Shown one piece after another: positions 7,149 to 17,050 of a stretch of 64,000 nt of DNA. A model generated the notes under the pieces. That model did no database searches and was not told the DNA's origin. It saw nothing but the letters and a program-made list of their open reading frames with translations. The position numbers and the translations under genes are program-made. Position 1 is the first letter of the stretch; each line of letters begins with the position of its first letter. Origin of the DNA: Geothrix limicola (GTDB taxonomy: Bacteria; Acidobacteriota; Holophagae; Holophagales; Holophagaceae); assembly GCF_030268085.1 (NCBI RefSeq), contig NZ_BSDE01000007.1:62001-126000 (forward strand), in the 5' to 3' direction.

Positions 7149-9650
7149 GTGTCGATGACGATGGGACCGCGCAACATTCCCACTCCGGCCGCTGGGGGGA
7201 TGGCGGTGCCCCAGATCATCGAGGCCTTCGCGCACCGCATGATGTACTCCATCGCCAAGGATCGGCACACGGCCACGGATTTCGACGTCTACCAGGGCCT
7301 GGCCTTTGCCGTGCGGGACCGGCTGATGGAGCGCTGGTTCAAGACCCAGAGCACCTACTACCTGCAGGACGCGAAGCGGGTCTACTACCTGTCGCTGGAA
7401 TTCCTGATGGGGCGGGCGCTGCTGAACAACGTGCTGAACCTCGGCGCCGAGGACAGCTACCTCCAGGCCATGCGCGAGCTCGGCTTCAAGCTGGAGGACA
7501 TCGGCGAACAGGAGTGGGACGCGGGCCTGGGCAACGGTGGGCTCGGCCGTCTCGCCGCCTGCATCCTGGATGCCGCGGCCACGCTGGAGCTGCCCTTCTA
7601 TGGCTACGGCATCCGTTACGAGTACGGCATCTTCCAGCAGCGGATCCTCGACGGCCAGCAGGTGGAGTATCCCGACGGATGGCTGCGCTACGGCAACCCC
7701 TGGGAGATCCAGCGCCCCGATGCCATCTTCCCGGTCCGGTTCTACGGCCATACGCGCGGCTCCTTCGACGCCACGGGTCGCTATCACGTGGATTGGCTCG
7801 ACACGCAGGATGTGTGGGCCATGGCCTACGACACGCCGGTGGCGGGCTTCCGCAACGGAACGGTGAACACCCTGCGGCTGTGGTCCGCCAAGTCCAGCCG
7901 TGAATTCGACCTGGCCCACTTCAACTCGGGCGAGTACGTCCGGGCGGTGGAGGACAAGACCCATTCGGAAAACATCTCCAAGGTCCTCTACCCGGCCGAT
8001 GACCAGAGTGCGGGCAAGGAGCTGCGCCTCAAGCAGCAGTACTTCTTCGTGTCGGCCACGCTGCAGGATGTGGTGCGCCGCTTCAAGAAACGGCCCAGCT
8101 GGCGCTGGGAGGAGCTGCCGGACAAGGTGGCCATCCAGATGAACGACACCCATCCGGCCCTGGTGGTGCCCGAGCTGATGCGCGTGCTGCTGGACCAGGA
8201 GGGCCTGGAATGGGACCTGGCCTGGTCCCTCACCCAGCAGGTCTGCGCCTACACGAACCACACGATCCTTCCCGAGGCCATGGAGGTCTGGCCCATGGAT
8301 CTCTGGCGCAACCTCCTGCCGCGCCACGTGGAGATCGTCGAGGAGATCGACCGCCGGTTCCGCCTGGCCGTGCGCGCGCGCTATCCCTTCGACGACGCGA
8401 AGCTCCAGCGCCTGGCCATCGTCGATCACGGCCACAGCGTGCGGATGGCCAACCTGGCCATCGTGGGCAGCCATTCGGTCAACGGCGTGGCCCAGCTCCA
8501 CACCGATATCTTGAAGGCCTCCACCTTCGCCGAAATGAACGAGCTGTTCCCCGGCCGGATCAACAACAAGACCAACGGCATCACGCCCCGGCGCTGGCTT
8601 CTCAAGAGCAATCCGGACCTGGCCGCTCTGGTCAGCGAGGCCATCGGAGACCGGTGGACCAAGGATCTGGACGCCCTGCGGGGCCTGGAACCTTTCGCGA
8701 CGGATGCGGCCTTCCAGGAGCGCTGGACGCGGGTGAAGCGCCGCAACAAGGAACGCCTGGCCGACTGGGGCCGGCGCACCCAGGAATTCGCCCTCGATCC
8801 CGCCTTCCTCTTCGATGTGCAGGTGAAGCGGATCCACGAGTACAAGCGTCAGCTGCTGAACCTGCTGCACGTCGCCACGCTCTGGAACCGTCTCCGCGAC
8901 GGCGTGGACGGAGGCGTGCCGCGAGCGGTCCTGATCGGCGGCAAGGCCGCCCCCGCCTACTGGGCGGCGAAGCAGATCATCCACCTGGCCAATGCCATGG
9001 CCCGCGCCATCGGCGAGGATCCCGCCGCCAAAGGGCGCCTCAGCCTGGCCTTCCTGCCCAATTACCGGGTGTCCCTGGCGGAGGTGGTGTTCCCCGCCAC
9101 GGAGCTGTCCGAGCAGATCTCCACCGCGGGCACCGAGGCCTCGGGTACGGGCAACATGAAGGCCGCGCTCAACGGCGCCCTCACCATCGGCACGCTGGAT
9201 GGCGCCAACGTGGAGATCCGCGAAGAGGTGGGTGACCCCAACATCTTCATCTTCGGACACACGGCGGAAGGCATCGTGCGGCTGCGGGACGCGGGCTACA
9301 AGCCGCGGGACTGGGCCATGGCCCACCCGGAGCTCAGGCGGGCCATCGACACCATCGGGAACCTGGAGGGCGGGCGTTTCCGGGCCCTGGCCTGGGCCCT
9401 GATGGATTCGGACCACTACTTCCACTGTGCCGACTACGCCTCGTACCTGGAAACCCAGGAGCGCGTGTCGGCCACCTATCAAAAGCCTGCCGAATGGGCT
9501 CGCATGTCCATCCTCAATGTGGCGGGCATGGGCAAGTTCTCCATCGACCGCACGGTGAGCGAGTACGCTCGGGATATCTGGAACGCCCATGCGGTGCCGG
9601 TGGAAGGGCCCCCGCCTGAACCGTCCATGCAACCGGCTTTGAGGCTCTGA
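7149..9650 (+). CDS. glgP: Glycogen/alpha-glucan phosphorylase
   Basis: 833 aa, standard length. It releases glucose-1-phosphate from alpha-1,4-glucans using pyridoxal phosphate. The PLP lysine is in EASGTGNMK (K671 from GTG 7149), followed by the conserved NGALTIGTLDGANVEI. Other family blocks are GNGGLGRLAAC, QMNDTHPAL, NHTILPEA, VKRIHEYKRQ and NKTNGITPRRW. Start codons GTG 7149, ATG 7155 and ATG 7161 are all in frame; the G-run 7144-7149 spaces best with 7155, so the true protein may be two residues shorter. It is followed by pfkA (32-bp gap) and aldolase, giving a glycogen-to-glycolysis gene order. Confidence 0.97.
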   Translation: MSMTMGPRNIPTPAAGGMAVPQIIEAFAHRMMYSIAKDRHTATDFDVYQGLAFAVRDRLMERWFKTQSTYYLQDAKRVYYLSLEFLMGRALLNNVLNLGAEDSYLQAMRELGFKLEDIGEQEWDAGLGNGGLGRLAACILDAAATLELPFYGYGIRYEYGIFQQRILDGQQVEYPDGWLRYGNPWEIQRPDAIFPVRFYGHTRGSFDATGRYHVDWLDTQDVWAMAYDTPVAGFRNGTVNTLRLWSAKSSREFDLAHFNSGEYVRAVEDKTHSENISKVLYPADDQSAGKELRLKQQYFFVSATLQDVVRRFKKRPSWRWEELPDKVAIQMNDTHPALVVPELMRVLLDQEGLEWDLAWSLTQQVCAYTNHTILPEAMEVWPMDLWRNLLPRHVEIVEEIDRRFRLAVRARYPFDDAKLQRLAIVDHGHSVRMANLAIVGSHSVNGVAQLHTDILKASTFAEMNELFPGRINNKTNGITPRRWLLKSNPDLAALVSEAIGDRWTKDLDALRGLEPFATDAAFQERWTRVKRRNKERLADWGRRTQEFALDPAFLFDVQVKRIHEYKRQLLNLLHVATLWNRLRDGVDGGVPRAVLIGGKAAPAYWAAKQIIHLANAMARAIGEDPAAKGRLSLAFLPNYRVSLAEVVFPATELSEQISTAGTEASGTGNMKAALNGALTIGTLDGANVEIREEVGDPNIFIFGHTAEGIVRLRDAGYKPRDWAMAHPELRRAIDTIGNLEGGRFRALAWALMDSDHYFHCADYASYLETQERVSATYQKPAEWARMSILNVAGMGKFSIDRTVSEYARDIWNAHAVPVEGPPPEPSMQPALRL

Positions 9651-9682
9651 CCCTTCACGCCACTCCTTTCAGGAACACCATC

Positions 9683-10792
9683 ATGGCCAATCCCATCCGA
9701 CGCATCGCGATTTCCACCGGCGGAGGCGACGCCCCGGGCCTGAACGCCGTGATCCGCGCCGTCGTCATCGCCGCCACCAACCTCGGCTGGGAATGCTACG
9801 GCATCCGCGAAGGCTTCAACGGCATCCTGTTTCCCGAGCGCTTTCCCGAAGGCGGCGTCTTCCGCCTGACGCGGGACCGGGTGCGGGGCATCGGCCACCT
9901 GGGCGGCACCATCCTGGGCACGACCAACCGCGGCAACCCGCTGCATTTCCCCGTGAAGATGCCCGACGGCACCGTGAAGGACGTGGATCGCACGGACGAG
10001 ATCCTGGAATGCTTCGCCCGCAAGGAGCTCGACGCGCTCGTCTCCATCGGGGGCGACGGTTCCCTCACCATCGCTCACGCCCTGTATCAGAAGGGCCTGC
10101 GGGTGGTGGGCGTGCCCAAGACCATCGACAACGACCTCGACAAGACCTATACGACGTTCGGCTTCGATACGGCCGTGGCCTTCGCCACCGACTGCCTCGA
10201 CCGCCTGCACAGCACGGCCGAAAGCCACCAGCGGGTGATGGTGGTGGAGACCATGGGCCGCTATGCGGGCTGGATCGCCCTCAATTCGGGCATCGCCGGC
10301 AGCGCCCACGCCATTTTGATCCCTGAAGTGCCCTTCGACCTGGAGAAGGTGGCGGCCAAGATCCGCACCCGGGACCAGGAAGGCCGCATGTATTCGCTGG
10401 TGGTGGCCGCCGAGGGGGCCAACCCGACGGACGGCCACCGCGCCGTGCTGGAACAGGCGGGCATCGGGCACGCCGAGCGCCTGGGCGGCATCGGCGAGTG
10501 GGTGGCCAGGGCCCTGCAGAACCTCACGGGCAAGGAGAGCCGCGTGGTTGTCCTGGGGCACCTGCTCCGGGGGGGCAGCCCCACCAGCTTCGACCGCCTG
10601 GCGGCGCTCCGGTTCGGGGCCGCCGCCGTGCGGGCCCTGCAGGAGGGCCAGAACGGCATCATGGTCTCCCTGGCCGTTCCCAACGTCATCTACGTGCCCC
10701 TGGAAGAGGTGGCCGGGCGCATGAAAGCCGTGCCCCTGGATTGCGATACGTTGCAGACGGGGCGGGATTTGGGCATCTGTTTCGGGGATTAG
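9683..10792 (+). CDS. pfkA: 6-phosphofructokinase, ATP-type with group III features
   Basis: 369 aa. Phosphorylates fructose-6-phosphate to the 1,6-bisphosphate. The nucleotide loop is GGGDAPG (13-19). GGDGS (123-127) has glycine where PPi-dependent enzymes have aspartate, so ATP is the expected donor. The catalytic TIDND (147-151) is preceded by lysine (PKTIDND), the residue typical of PPi enzymes and of group III ATP enzymes such as actinobacterial ones. MGRYAGW and LLRGGSPTSFDR sugar-phosphate motifs are present. The Gly/Lys pair fits an ATP-PFK of the group III lineage, often without classical allostery; donor use is inferred. It lies between glgP and fba. Confidence 0.93.
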   Translation: MANPIRRIAISTGGGDAPGLNAVIRAVVIAATNLGWECYGIREGFNGILFPERFPEGGVFRLTRDRVRGIGHLGGTILGTTNRGNPLHFPVKMPDGTVKDVDRTDEILECFARKELDALVSIGGDGSLTIAHALYQKGLRVVGVPKTIDNDLDKTYTTFGFDTAVAFATDCLDRLHSTAESHQRVMVVETMGRYAGWIALNSGIAGSAHAILIPEVPFDLEKVAAKIRTRDQEGRMYSLVVAAEGANPTDGHRAVLEQAGIGHAERLGGIGEWVARALQNLTGKESRVVVLGHLLRGGSPTSFDRLAALRFGAAAVRALQEGQNGIMVSLAVPNVIYVPLEEVAGRMKAVPLDCDTLQTGRDLGICFGD

Positions 10793-10866
10793 TGACGTCC
10801 GGGGCGAAATTCCGTTTCGCAGGATCCGGCAGGCTTGGATAGCCTGGAATGTGATTCGGAGGATCC

Positions 10867-11890
<1,024 letters not shown>

Positions 11891-11892
<2 letters not shown>

Positions 11893-12008
11893 AAAGATCT
11901 GAACCGCGAATGACGCGAATGAGCGCGAATAAAGATTGAATGCCAAAGCACGGCTGCTCTTATTCGCGCGCCCGTAGGGCGATTCGCGTCATTCGCGGTT
12001 ATCTTTTT
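11891..12008. repeat. Dispersed long palindrome, copy 1 (between convergent genes)
   Basis: Arms: AAAAAGATCTGAACCGCGAA... from 11891 and its mirror ...TTCGCGGTTATCTTTTT to 12008. The arms consist of reiterated CGCGAATGACGCGAATGAGCGCGAAT-type words around a less conserved centre ending GCGCGCCCGTAGGGCGATTCGCG. It fills exactly the gap between the fba stop and the livF stop, and A/T-runs at both ends make a plausible bidirectional terminator. A second copy lies at 31874-32011. Confidence 0.85.
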
Positions 12009-12724
12009 CAGCCCAGGTAGGCCGCAATGACGCGTTCGTTGCGGCTCAGCTCGGCGGGGGTACCTTCGACGGCGATGCGACCGCGCTCCATGACGTAGGC
12101 GTAGTCGGCGACTTCGAGGGCGCTCTTGGCGAACTGCTCGACGAGCAGGAGGGTGAGGCCTTCTTCCTTCAGGCGACGGATGGTGCGGAAGACTTCCTGC
12201 ACGATGACCGGCGCGAGGCCCATGGACGGCTCGTCCAGCAGCATGACCTTGGGCCGCGCCATAAGCGCCCGACCGATGGCCAGCATCTGCTGCTCGCCGC
12301 CGGAGAGGGTGCCGGAGGCCTGTTTCGCGCGGTCCCGGAGGCGCGGGAACAGGTCGTAGACGCGCTCCAGATCGGTCTGGGCCTTGGTCCGAAAGCCGAA
12401 GAAGCGCGGCAGGCGGCCATAGGCACCCAACAGGAGGTTGTCCTCCACGGACAGCGGCCCGAAGACCTTGCGTCCTTCGGGGGCGTGGGCGAGGCCCAGG
12501 CGCGCGATGCGCGAGGCATCGAGACCCTGCACCTCCTGGCCCGCGAGCACCACGCGACCGCGGCTGGGCTTGAGCCCCCCGGAGATGGCGCGCATGGTGG
12601 TGGTCTTGCCCGCGCCGTTGGCGCCGATGAGAGCCACGAGGGTGCCTTGCTTCACCTCGAGGGAGGCGCCGCTCAGCACTTCGCTGGCGCCGTAGCCCGC
12701 ATGGAGGTTCTCCACGTGCAGCAT
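12008..12724 (-). CDS. livF: Branched-chain amino acid ABC transporter ATPase LivF
   Basis: 238 aa, standard LivF length. Walker A is GANGAGKTT, signature LSGGEQQMLAIGRAL, Walker B VMLLDEPSMGLAP, and the family-typical ending is LLLVEQFA...VIAAYLG. It energises uptake with the fused LivM-LivG protein. ATG 12724 is 8 bp after the upstream stop. It is the last gene of the livJ-livH-livMG-livF operon, and its stop abuts the palindromic repeat. Confidence 0.95.
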   Translation of the reverse strand: MLHVENLHAGYGASEVLSGASLEVKQGTLVALIGANGAGKTTTMRAISGGLKPSRGRVVLAGQEVQGLDASRIARLGLAHAPEGRKVFGPLSVEDNLLLGAYGRLPRFFGFRTKAQTDLERVYDLFPRLRDRAKQASGTLSGGEQQMLAIGRALMARPKVMLLDEPSMGLAPVIVQEVFRTIRRLKEEGLTLLLVEQFAKSALEVADYAYVMERGRIAVEGTPAELSRNERVIAAYLG

Positions 12725-12732
12725 GGGGGCTC

Positions 12733-14706
12733 CTAGGCGGGTTGCGGCGCGGGGCCGCCAGGTTGGGGATCGGACTCGGGGGAGGCGGGCTGGGGCGGCT
12801 GGCCCAGGTAGGCCTCCACCACCTTCGGATGGCGCTTCACTTCGTCGGGCGCGCCCTCGGCGATGACCTTGCCGCCATCCAGCACGGTCACGGTGCTGCA
12901 CAGCTCGCTGACGACATCCATGTGGTGCTCGATGAGGATGATGGTGATGCCGCGCTGGTGCACCCGCTTGATGATCTCGATCTGCTGCAGCACGTCCGGG
13001 TGCGCCAAGCCCGCCGCGGGCTCGTCCAGGATGAGCAGGTCGGGCTTGCGGGCCAGGGCCCGGGCGATCTCCAGGAAGCGCTGGGCGCCGTAGGTCAGGT
13101 CCTTGGCTTTGTTGAGGGCCTGGCCCCGGAGTCCGATGAGATTGAGCAGGGCCAGGGCGTCCGCCCGCGCGCGGCGCTCCTCCGCGCGGCCGAGGCCGAA
13201 CAGCACCATGGGCAGGGGGCTGCGGTACACGCCCTTCAGCGCGACCATCACGTTCTCCAGCGCCGTCAGTTCGCCGAAGAGCTGGAGGTTCTGGAAGGTC
13301 CGCGCCACGCCCGCCCGGGCCACGCGGAAGAGGCTGCCCGTGGGCAGGGCTGAGCCGCGCAGGAGCACGCGGCCTGAACTGGGCGTGTAGAGGCCGGAGA
13401 TGACGTTCACCACCGTGCTCTTGCCCGATCCGTTGGGCCCGATGAGGCCGTGGATGGCGCCTGATTGGACGCTCACCGACAGGCCGTCCACGGCCTTCAC
13501 GCCGCCGAAATGGCGCTTGAGATCCTCGAGCACCAGCAGGGGGGCGCCGTCGGCGGGCCGTGACGGCAGGACGTCTTCGAGGGCCGAAGGTTCGGGCAGC
13601 GGCGCGTGAGGCACGCGGAAGAGGCGGGCGAGGAAATGCGAGAGGAAACCCATGAGGCCCTCGGGCAGGCCCACCACCACGGAGAAGAGCATCAGCGCGA
13701 AGATGGCCTTGCGCCAATCTTCGGTGTTCTCGACGAGAAAGCCCCCCACCACCAGCAGGCCCATGGCGACGACGGGGGCCAGGGCCTGGAAGGGCCGCGT
13801 CGTCTGCTTCGCCAGTCCGCGCAGGCCCGCGGCGAGGGCCGCCGCGAATCCCAGGCCCGAGAAGATCTGGAAGAGGTGGCGGTTCGACAGCAGGTTGGGC
13901 AGGAGGACGATGACCGAGGACCCCACGAAGGCGCCCCAGAGGCTCTTGCGGCCCCCCAGCACCACGCCCAGCAGCAGGATGATCATCAGGTCGTAGGTGA
14001 AACTCTGGGGCTGGAGGTACTGGAAGTTGAAGGCGTAGAGCCCGCCGGCCAGCCCGCCCAGGCCCGAGCCCAGCGCGAAGGCCGCGACCTTGTGCCGGTA
14101 GGTGCCGACACCCATGGCATCCGTGGCGATGGGGCTGTCGCGCAGGGCCTCGAAGGCGCGTCCCCACTGGGAGGCCAGGAGGTTGCGCATGAGCATCCAC
14201 ACCACCGCCAGCAGGGCCATGCAGAGCCAGTAGAAGAGGGGCGGCGTCAGCACGTGCCCGAAGACCGGCGGGCGGCTGAGGCTGAGGCCCTGGGCGCCCC
14301 CCGTGAGGCTTTCGAGTTCGTTCAACGCCGTGGTGCTGAGGGCGGCGAAGCTGAGGGTGGCCAGGGCGAACTGGGGGCCTTCGAGCCGCAGCGCGGGCAG
14401 GGCGAGCAGGCCACCCAGCAGCAGGCCGACGGCCATGGCGGCCAGCAGGGCCGGGCCCATGCCGAGCCCCAGCTTCGTGACGACGAGGCCGGCGGTGTAG
14501 GCGCCCAGGCCCAGGAAGGCCACGTGGCCGAGGTTCACCTGGCCCAGGTAGCCCACGGTGACATCCAGGCCGATGAGCAGGATGCCGTAGATGGCGAGCA
14601 GCGTGAGCAGACCCAGGGCGTAGGGGTTCACCACCAGCAGCGGAATGGTGGCGAGGCAGGCGAAGACGATGAGTTCGGCACCACGGAGGAGGAGGATCCG
14701 CTTCAT
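12733..14706 (-). CDS. livMG: Fused LivM permease - LivG ATPase
   Basis: 657 aa, roughly the sum of LivM (about 300) and LivG (about 250). Residues 1 to about 335 are a multi-span permease with the LivM signature GYLGQVNLGHVAFLGLGAY and GGLAGGLYAF. After a linker and one more possible membrane stretch (about 325-370) the LivG ATPase runs from about 388: GPNGSGKSTV (Walker A), LTYGAQRFLEIARAL (signature), LLILDEPAAGLAHP (Walker B), then LIEHHMDVV. The tail is Pro/Gln-rich. No stop or frame break is visible at the junction, so this is a true fusion. livH ends 1 bp upstream and livF starts 8 bp downstream. Confidence 0.95.
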   Translation of the reverse strand: MKRILLLRGAELIVFACLATIPLLVVNPYALGLLTLLAIYGILLIGLDVTVGYLGQVNLGHVAFLGLGAYTAGLVVTKLGLGMGPALLAAMAVGLLLGGLLALPALRLEGPQFALATLSFAALSTTALNELESLTGGAQGLSLSRPPVFGHVLTPPLFYWLCMALLAVVWMLMRNLLASQWGRAFEALRDSPIATDAMGVGTYRHKVAAFALGSGLGGLAGGLYAFNFQYLQPQSFTYDLMIILLLGVVLGGRKSLWGAFVGSSVIVLLPNLLSNRHLFQIFSGLGFAAALAAGLRGLAKQTTRPFQALAPVVAMGLLVVGGFLVENTEDWRKAIFALMLFSVVVGLPEGLMGFLSHFLARLFRVPHAPLPEPSALEDVLPSRPADGAPLLVLEDLKRHFGGVKAVDGLSVSVQSGAIHGLIGPNGSGKSTVVNVISGLYTPSSGRVLLRGSALPTGSLFRVARAGVARTFQNLQLFGELTALENVMVALKGVYRSPLPMVLFGLGRAEERRARADALALLNLIGLRGQALNKAKDLTYGAQRFLEIARALARKPDLLILDEPAAGLAHPDVLQQIEIIKRVHQRGITIILIEHHMDVVSELCSTVTVLDGGKVIAEGAPDEVKRHPKVVEAYLGQPPQPASPESDPQPGGPAPQPA

Positions 14707-14707
14707 C

Positions 14708-15586
14708 TCACACCTTCCGGATCGTGGCCTTGCCGAACACCCCGTTGGGGCGCAGGGCCAGGGCCAGGATGAGCAGCACGAGGCCCGGGGCCTCGCGCCA
14801 GCCGCTGCCGAGGTAGAAGCTGGCGAGGCTTTCCAGGGCGCCGAGGCACATGCCGATCAGCACGACGCCAAAGCCCGAATCCAGGCCCGCCACCACGGCG
14901 ACGGAAAAGGCCTTGAGGATGAGGGCCGAGGCCATGGTGGGCCCCACGGTGGTGATGGGCGAGACGAGGATGCCCGCCAGGGCCGCCACGGCGCCTGATA
15001 GCGCGTAGGAGAGCATGACGGTGCGCGTGGCGGAGATGCCCATGAGCTCGGCGGCGTCGCGATCCGCCGACACGGCCTCGAAGGCCTTGCCCAGCAGGGT
15101 GCGACGCTTGAAGAGCTCGATGGCGCCCATGATGGCGATGACGCCCACCGCCACGGATAGTTCCAGCCGCGTGACATCCACGCCCAGCACATGGATGGGA
15201 TCGGCCGAGATCGGCGTGGGGAAGGGCCGGTCGTCCCGGCCCCAGATGTTTTCGGCCGAGGAGAAGAAGAAGAGGCCGAGGATGATCGTGAGCAGGATCC
15301 AGCCCTCGCTCTTCTGCTCCAGCGCGAGTCGCACGGCCGCGCGCTCGACGATGAGGCCCATGAGGGCGCCGAAGAGCAGGCCGCCGGGGATCATCGCCCA
15401 GTAGGGCAGGCCCAGGTTCGTAAGGGTGAGGCTGAAGAAGGCCGAGACCATCACCAGCTCGCCCTGGCCGAAGTTGATGCTCTTGCTGGTGGCGTAAGTG
15501 AGCTGGAACCCGTAGGCGATGAGGGCGTAGACGAGGCCCATCAGCGCGCCGCTCACGGCCATCTGTCCGATGATCTGAACGTTCAT
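14708..15586 (-). CDS. livH: Branched-chain amino acid ABC permease LivH
   Basis: 292 aa integral membrane permease. LivH hallmarks are SGALMGLVYALIAYGFQLTYATSKSINFGQGELVM near the N-terminus (shown here only as SINFGQGE for recognition) and GILVSPITTVGPTMASALILKAFSVAVVAGL-type repeats later, with about 8 hydrophobic segments. It forms the channel with the LivM half of the next gene. It lies 66 bp downstream of the binding-protein gene, with a hairpin between them. Confidence 0.94.
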   Translation of the reverse strand: MNVQIIGQMAVSGALMGLVYALIAYGFQLTYATSKSINFGQGELVMVSAFFSLTLTNLGLPYWAMIPGGLLFGALMGLIVERAAVRLALEQKSEGWILLTIILGLFFFSSAENIWGRDDRPFPTPISADPIHVLGVDVTRLELSVAVGVIAIMGAIELFKRRTLLGKAFEAVSADRDAAELMGISATRTVMLSYALSGAVAALAGILVSPITTVGPTMASALILKAFSVAVVAGLDSGFGVVLIGMCLGALESLASFYLGSGWREAPGLVLLILALALRPNGVFGKATIRKV

Positions 15587-15615
15587 GCGGGCTCGATTCG
15601 GAAGGGGGAAAGATC

Positions 15616-15633
15616 GGGGGGCCGAAGCCCCCC
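15616..15633 (-). terminator. Intra-operon hairpin between livJ and livH
   Basis: Perfect 7-bp stem GGGGGGC/GCCCCCC closed by a CGAA (UUCG on the transcript) tetraloop, followed on the minus strand by GATCTTTCCCCC. It is likely a partial terminator or mRNA stabiliser that leaves more binding-protein message than permease message. Confidence 0.6.
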
Positions 15634-15652
15634 GGGTTGGCGATGGCGCGAC

Positions 15653-16945
15653 CTACTTGGTTTTCGGCTTGGCGGCTGGCTTGGTGGTGGGCTTGGCGGC
15701 CTTCGGGGTGGTGCCGGCGGCCTCCTTGATCAGGCGGGCCTTGTCGGCGGCATTGCCGAAGACCACGTGGCCGTCCTGCACCATGCCCATGACCGCCTGT
15801 TCGCGGCGGAAGGCCTCGTGGGTGGTGACATCGGCGGGATCCCACTTCGTGTAGGGGTGGTTCCAGGTGGCGATGACGCCTTTCACGGGCTCTTTCAGAT
15901 CCTCGAGGGCTTCCTTGATCTTGTGGGTGTCCGTGCTGCCGGCCTGCTTCACGGCGGCGGCGAAGATGTAGACGGCGTCGTAGCCCTGGGCCGCGGCCAC
16001 GGCCGAGGGGATGCGCCCCACCTTGTAGGTCAGGTGGTAGCCGTCGATGAAGGCCTTGGCCTTGGGCGTGATGGGCTCCTCGATGAAGGTCTGGGGCATG
16101 AGGGTGCCGTTGCCGTTCTTGCCGGCGTTGTCGATGTAGTTGGACATGGACAGCGTCCAGCCGCCGATGAGGGGCGCCTTCATGCCGATCTTGGCCATGC
16201 CGTTGGAGACGGCGGCCAGCTCGGGGCCGATGGCCCAGATGAGCACCGCCTGGGCGCCCGCGGACTTGGCGCGCAGCAACTGGGCGGTCATGTCCTTGTC
16301 GCCGATGTTGAACTTCTCCTGGGCTACCACCGTCAGCTTGTTCCCCTGCTTCTTGATCTGATCCAGCATGTCGTCGCGCCCGGACACGCCGTAGTTGGTG
16401 GAATCGAAGATGACGGCCACCTTGGTGAAGTGGCGGTTGATGGCCTCTTCGACGACCATGGCCGACTGGATGCCGTCGTGGGCGGCGAAGCGGAAGATGG
16501 AGAGATCCTTCACGCCGGCCCGATCCGGCTTATTGGCCCATTGCGTCATCGAGGCGGAACCCGCCGCGGGACAGATGATCTTGGTGATGCCCTTTTCCTG
16601 AAGGTGCTTGTCGCCCGCGAGGCAGACGCCGGTGTTCACGGTGCCGATGACGCCCGAGAGATCACCCATGGCCGCCAGCTCCTGGGCGATGAGGGCGCCG
16701 CGCTCGTTCTTGGCTTCGTCATCGCGCTCGATGATCTCGATCTTCATCTTCCGGCCGCCCACCTGGATGCCGCCCGCCGCGTTGATCTCGGCGATGGCCA
16801 GCTTGGCGCCGTCCCGCGTGGAGACGCCCATGGGGGCCGAGCCGCCCGAGAAGGGCCCCGTGAGGGCGAGCTTGACGGTATCCCCGGCCTGGAGGCCGAG
16901 GGCCGCGCACAAGAGGAGAGATCCTTGGACGATCTGCCTGGACAT
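15653..16945 (-). CDS. livJ: Branched-chain amino acid ABC substrate-binding protein
   Basis: 430 aa from ATG 16945, preceded by AAGGAGG. A longer upstream reading lacks a signal peptide. Residues 1-20 form a signal sequence (IVQGSLLLCAALGLQAG). The mature part is a type 1 periplasmic binding fold: VKLALTGPFSGGSAPMG, GAKLAIAEINAAGGI, then IGTVNTGVCLAG. The C-terminus ends in a Lys/Pro/Ala/Thr tail (AAKPTTKPAAKPKTK), unusual for LivJ. First gene of the operon, so it sets the substrate; Leu/Ile/Val is inferred from the family, and other amino acids or amides are possible. Confidence 0.9.
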   Translation of the reverse strand: MSRQIVQGSLLLCAALGLQAGDTVKLALTGPFSGGSAPMGVSTRDGAKLAIAEINAAGGIQVGGRKMKIEIIERDDEAKNERGALIAQELAAMGDLSGVIGTVNTGVCLAGDKHLQEKGITKIICPAAGSASMTQWANKPDRAGVKDLSIFRFAAHDGIQSAMVVEEAINRHFTKVAVIFDSTNYGVSGRDDMLDQIKKQGNKLTVVAQEKFNIGDKDMTAQLLRAKSAGAQAVLIWAIGPELAAVSNGMAKIGMKAPLIGGWTLSMSNYIDNAGKNGNGTLMPQTFIEEPITPKAKAFIDGYHLTYKVGRIPSAVAAAQGYDAVYIFAAAVKQAGSTDTHKIKEALEDLKEPVKGVIATWNHPYTKWDPADVTTHEAFRREQAVMGMVQDGHVVFGNAADKARLIKEAAGTTPKAAKPTTKPAAKPKTK

Positions 16946-17050
16946 CGTGTCCTCCTTGGAGGCGATGGGTTGGAGTAATTGGAAGTTGCCGCAAGCATAG
17001 CGGTCCACCGCCCGGCCGGGAAGGTGGGCAGAATCACATCAGACAGGAAT

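Noticed and set aside
7119-9632. 837-aa open frame on the minus strand
   Set aside because: It is the antisense shadow of glycogen phosphorylase; no family motif, no ribosome site, typical of high-GC DNA.
15191-16978. 595-aa open frame on the plus strand
   Set aside because: Antisense of livH/livJ; the minus strand encodes clear ABC transporter proteins.
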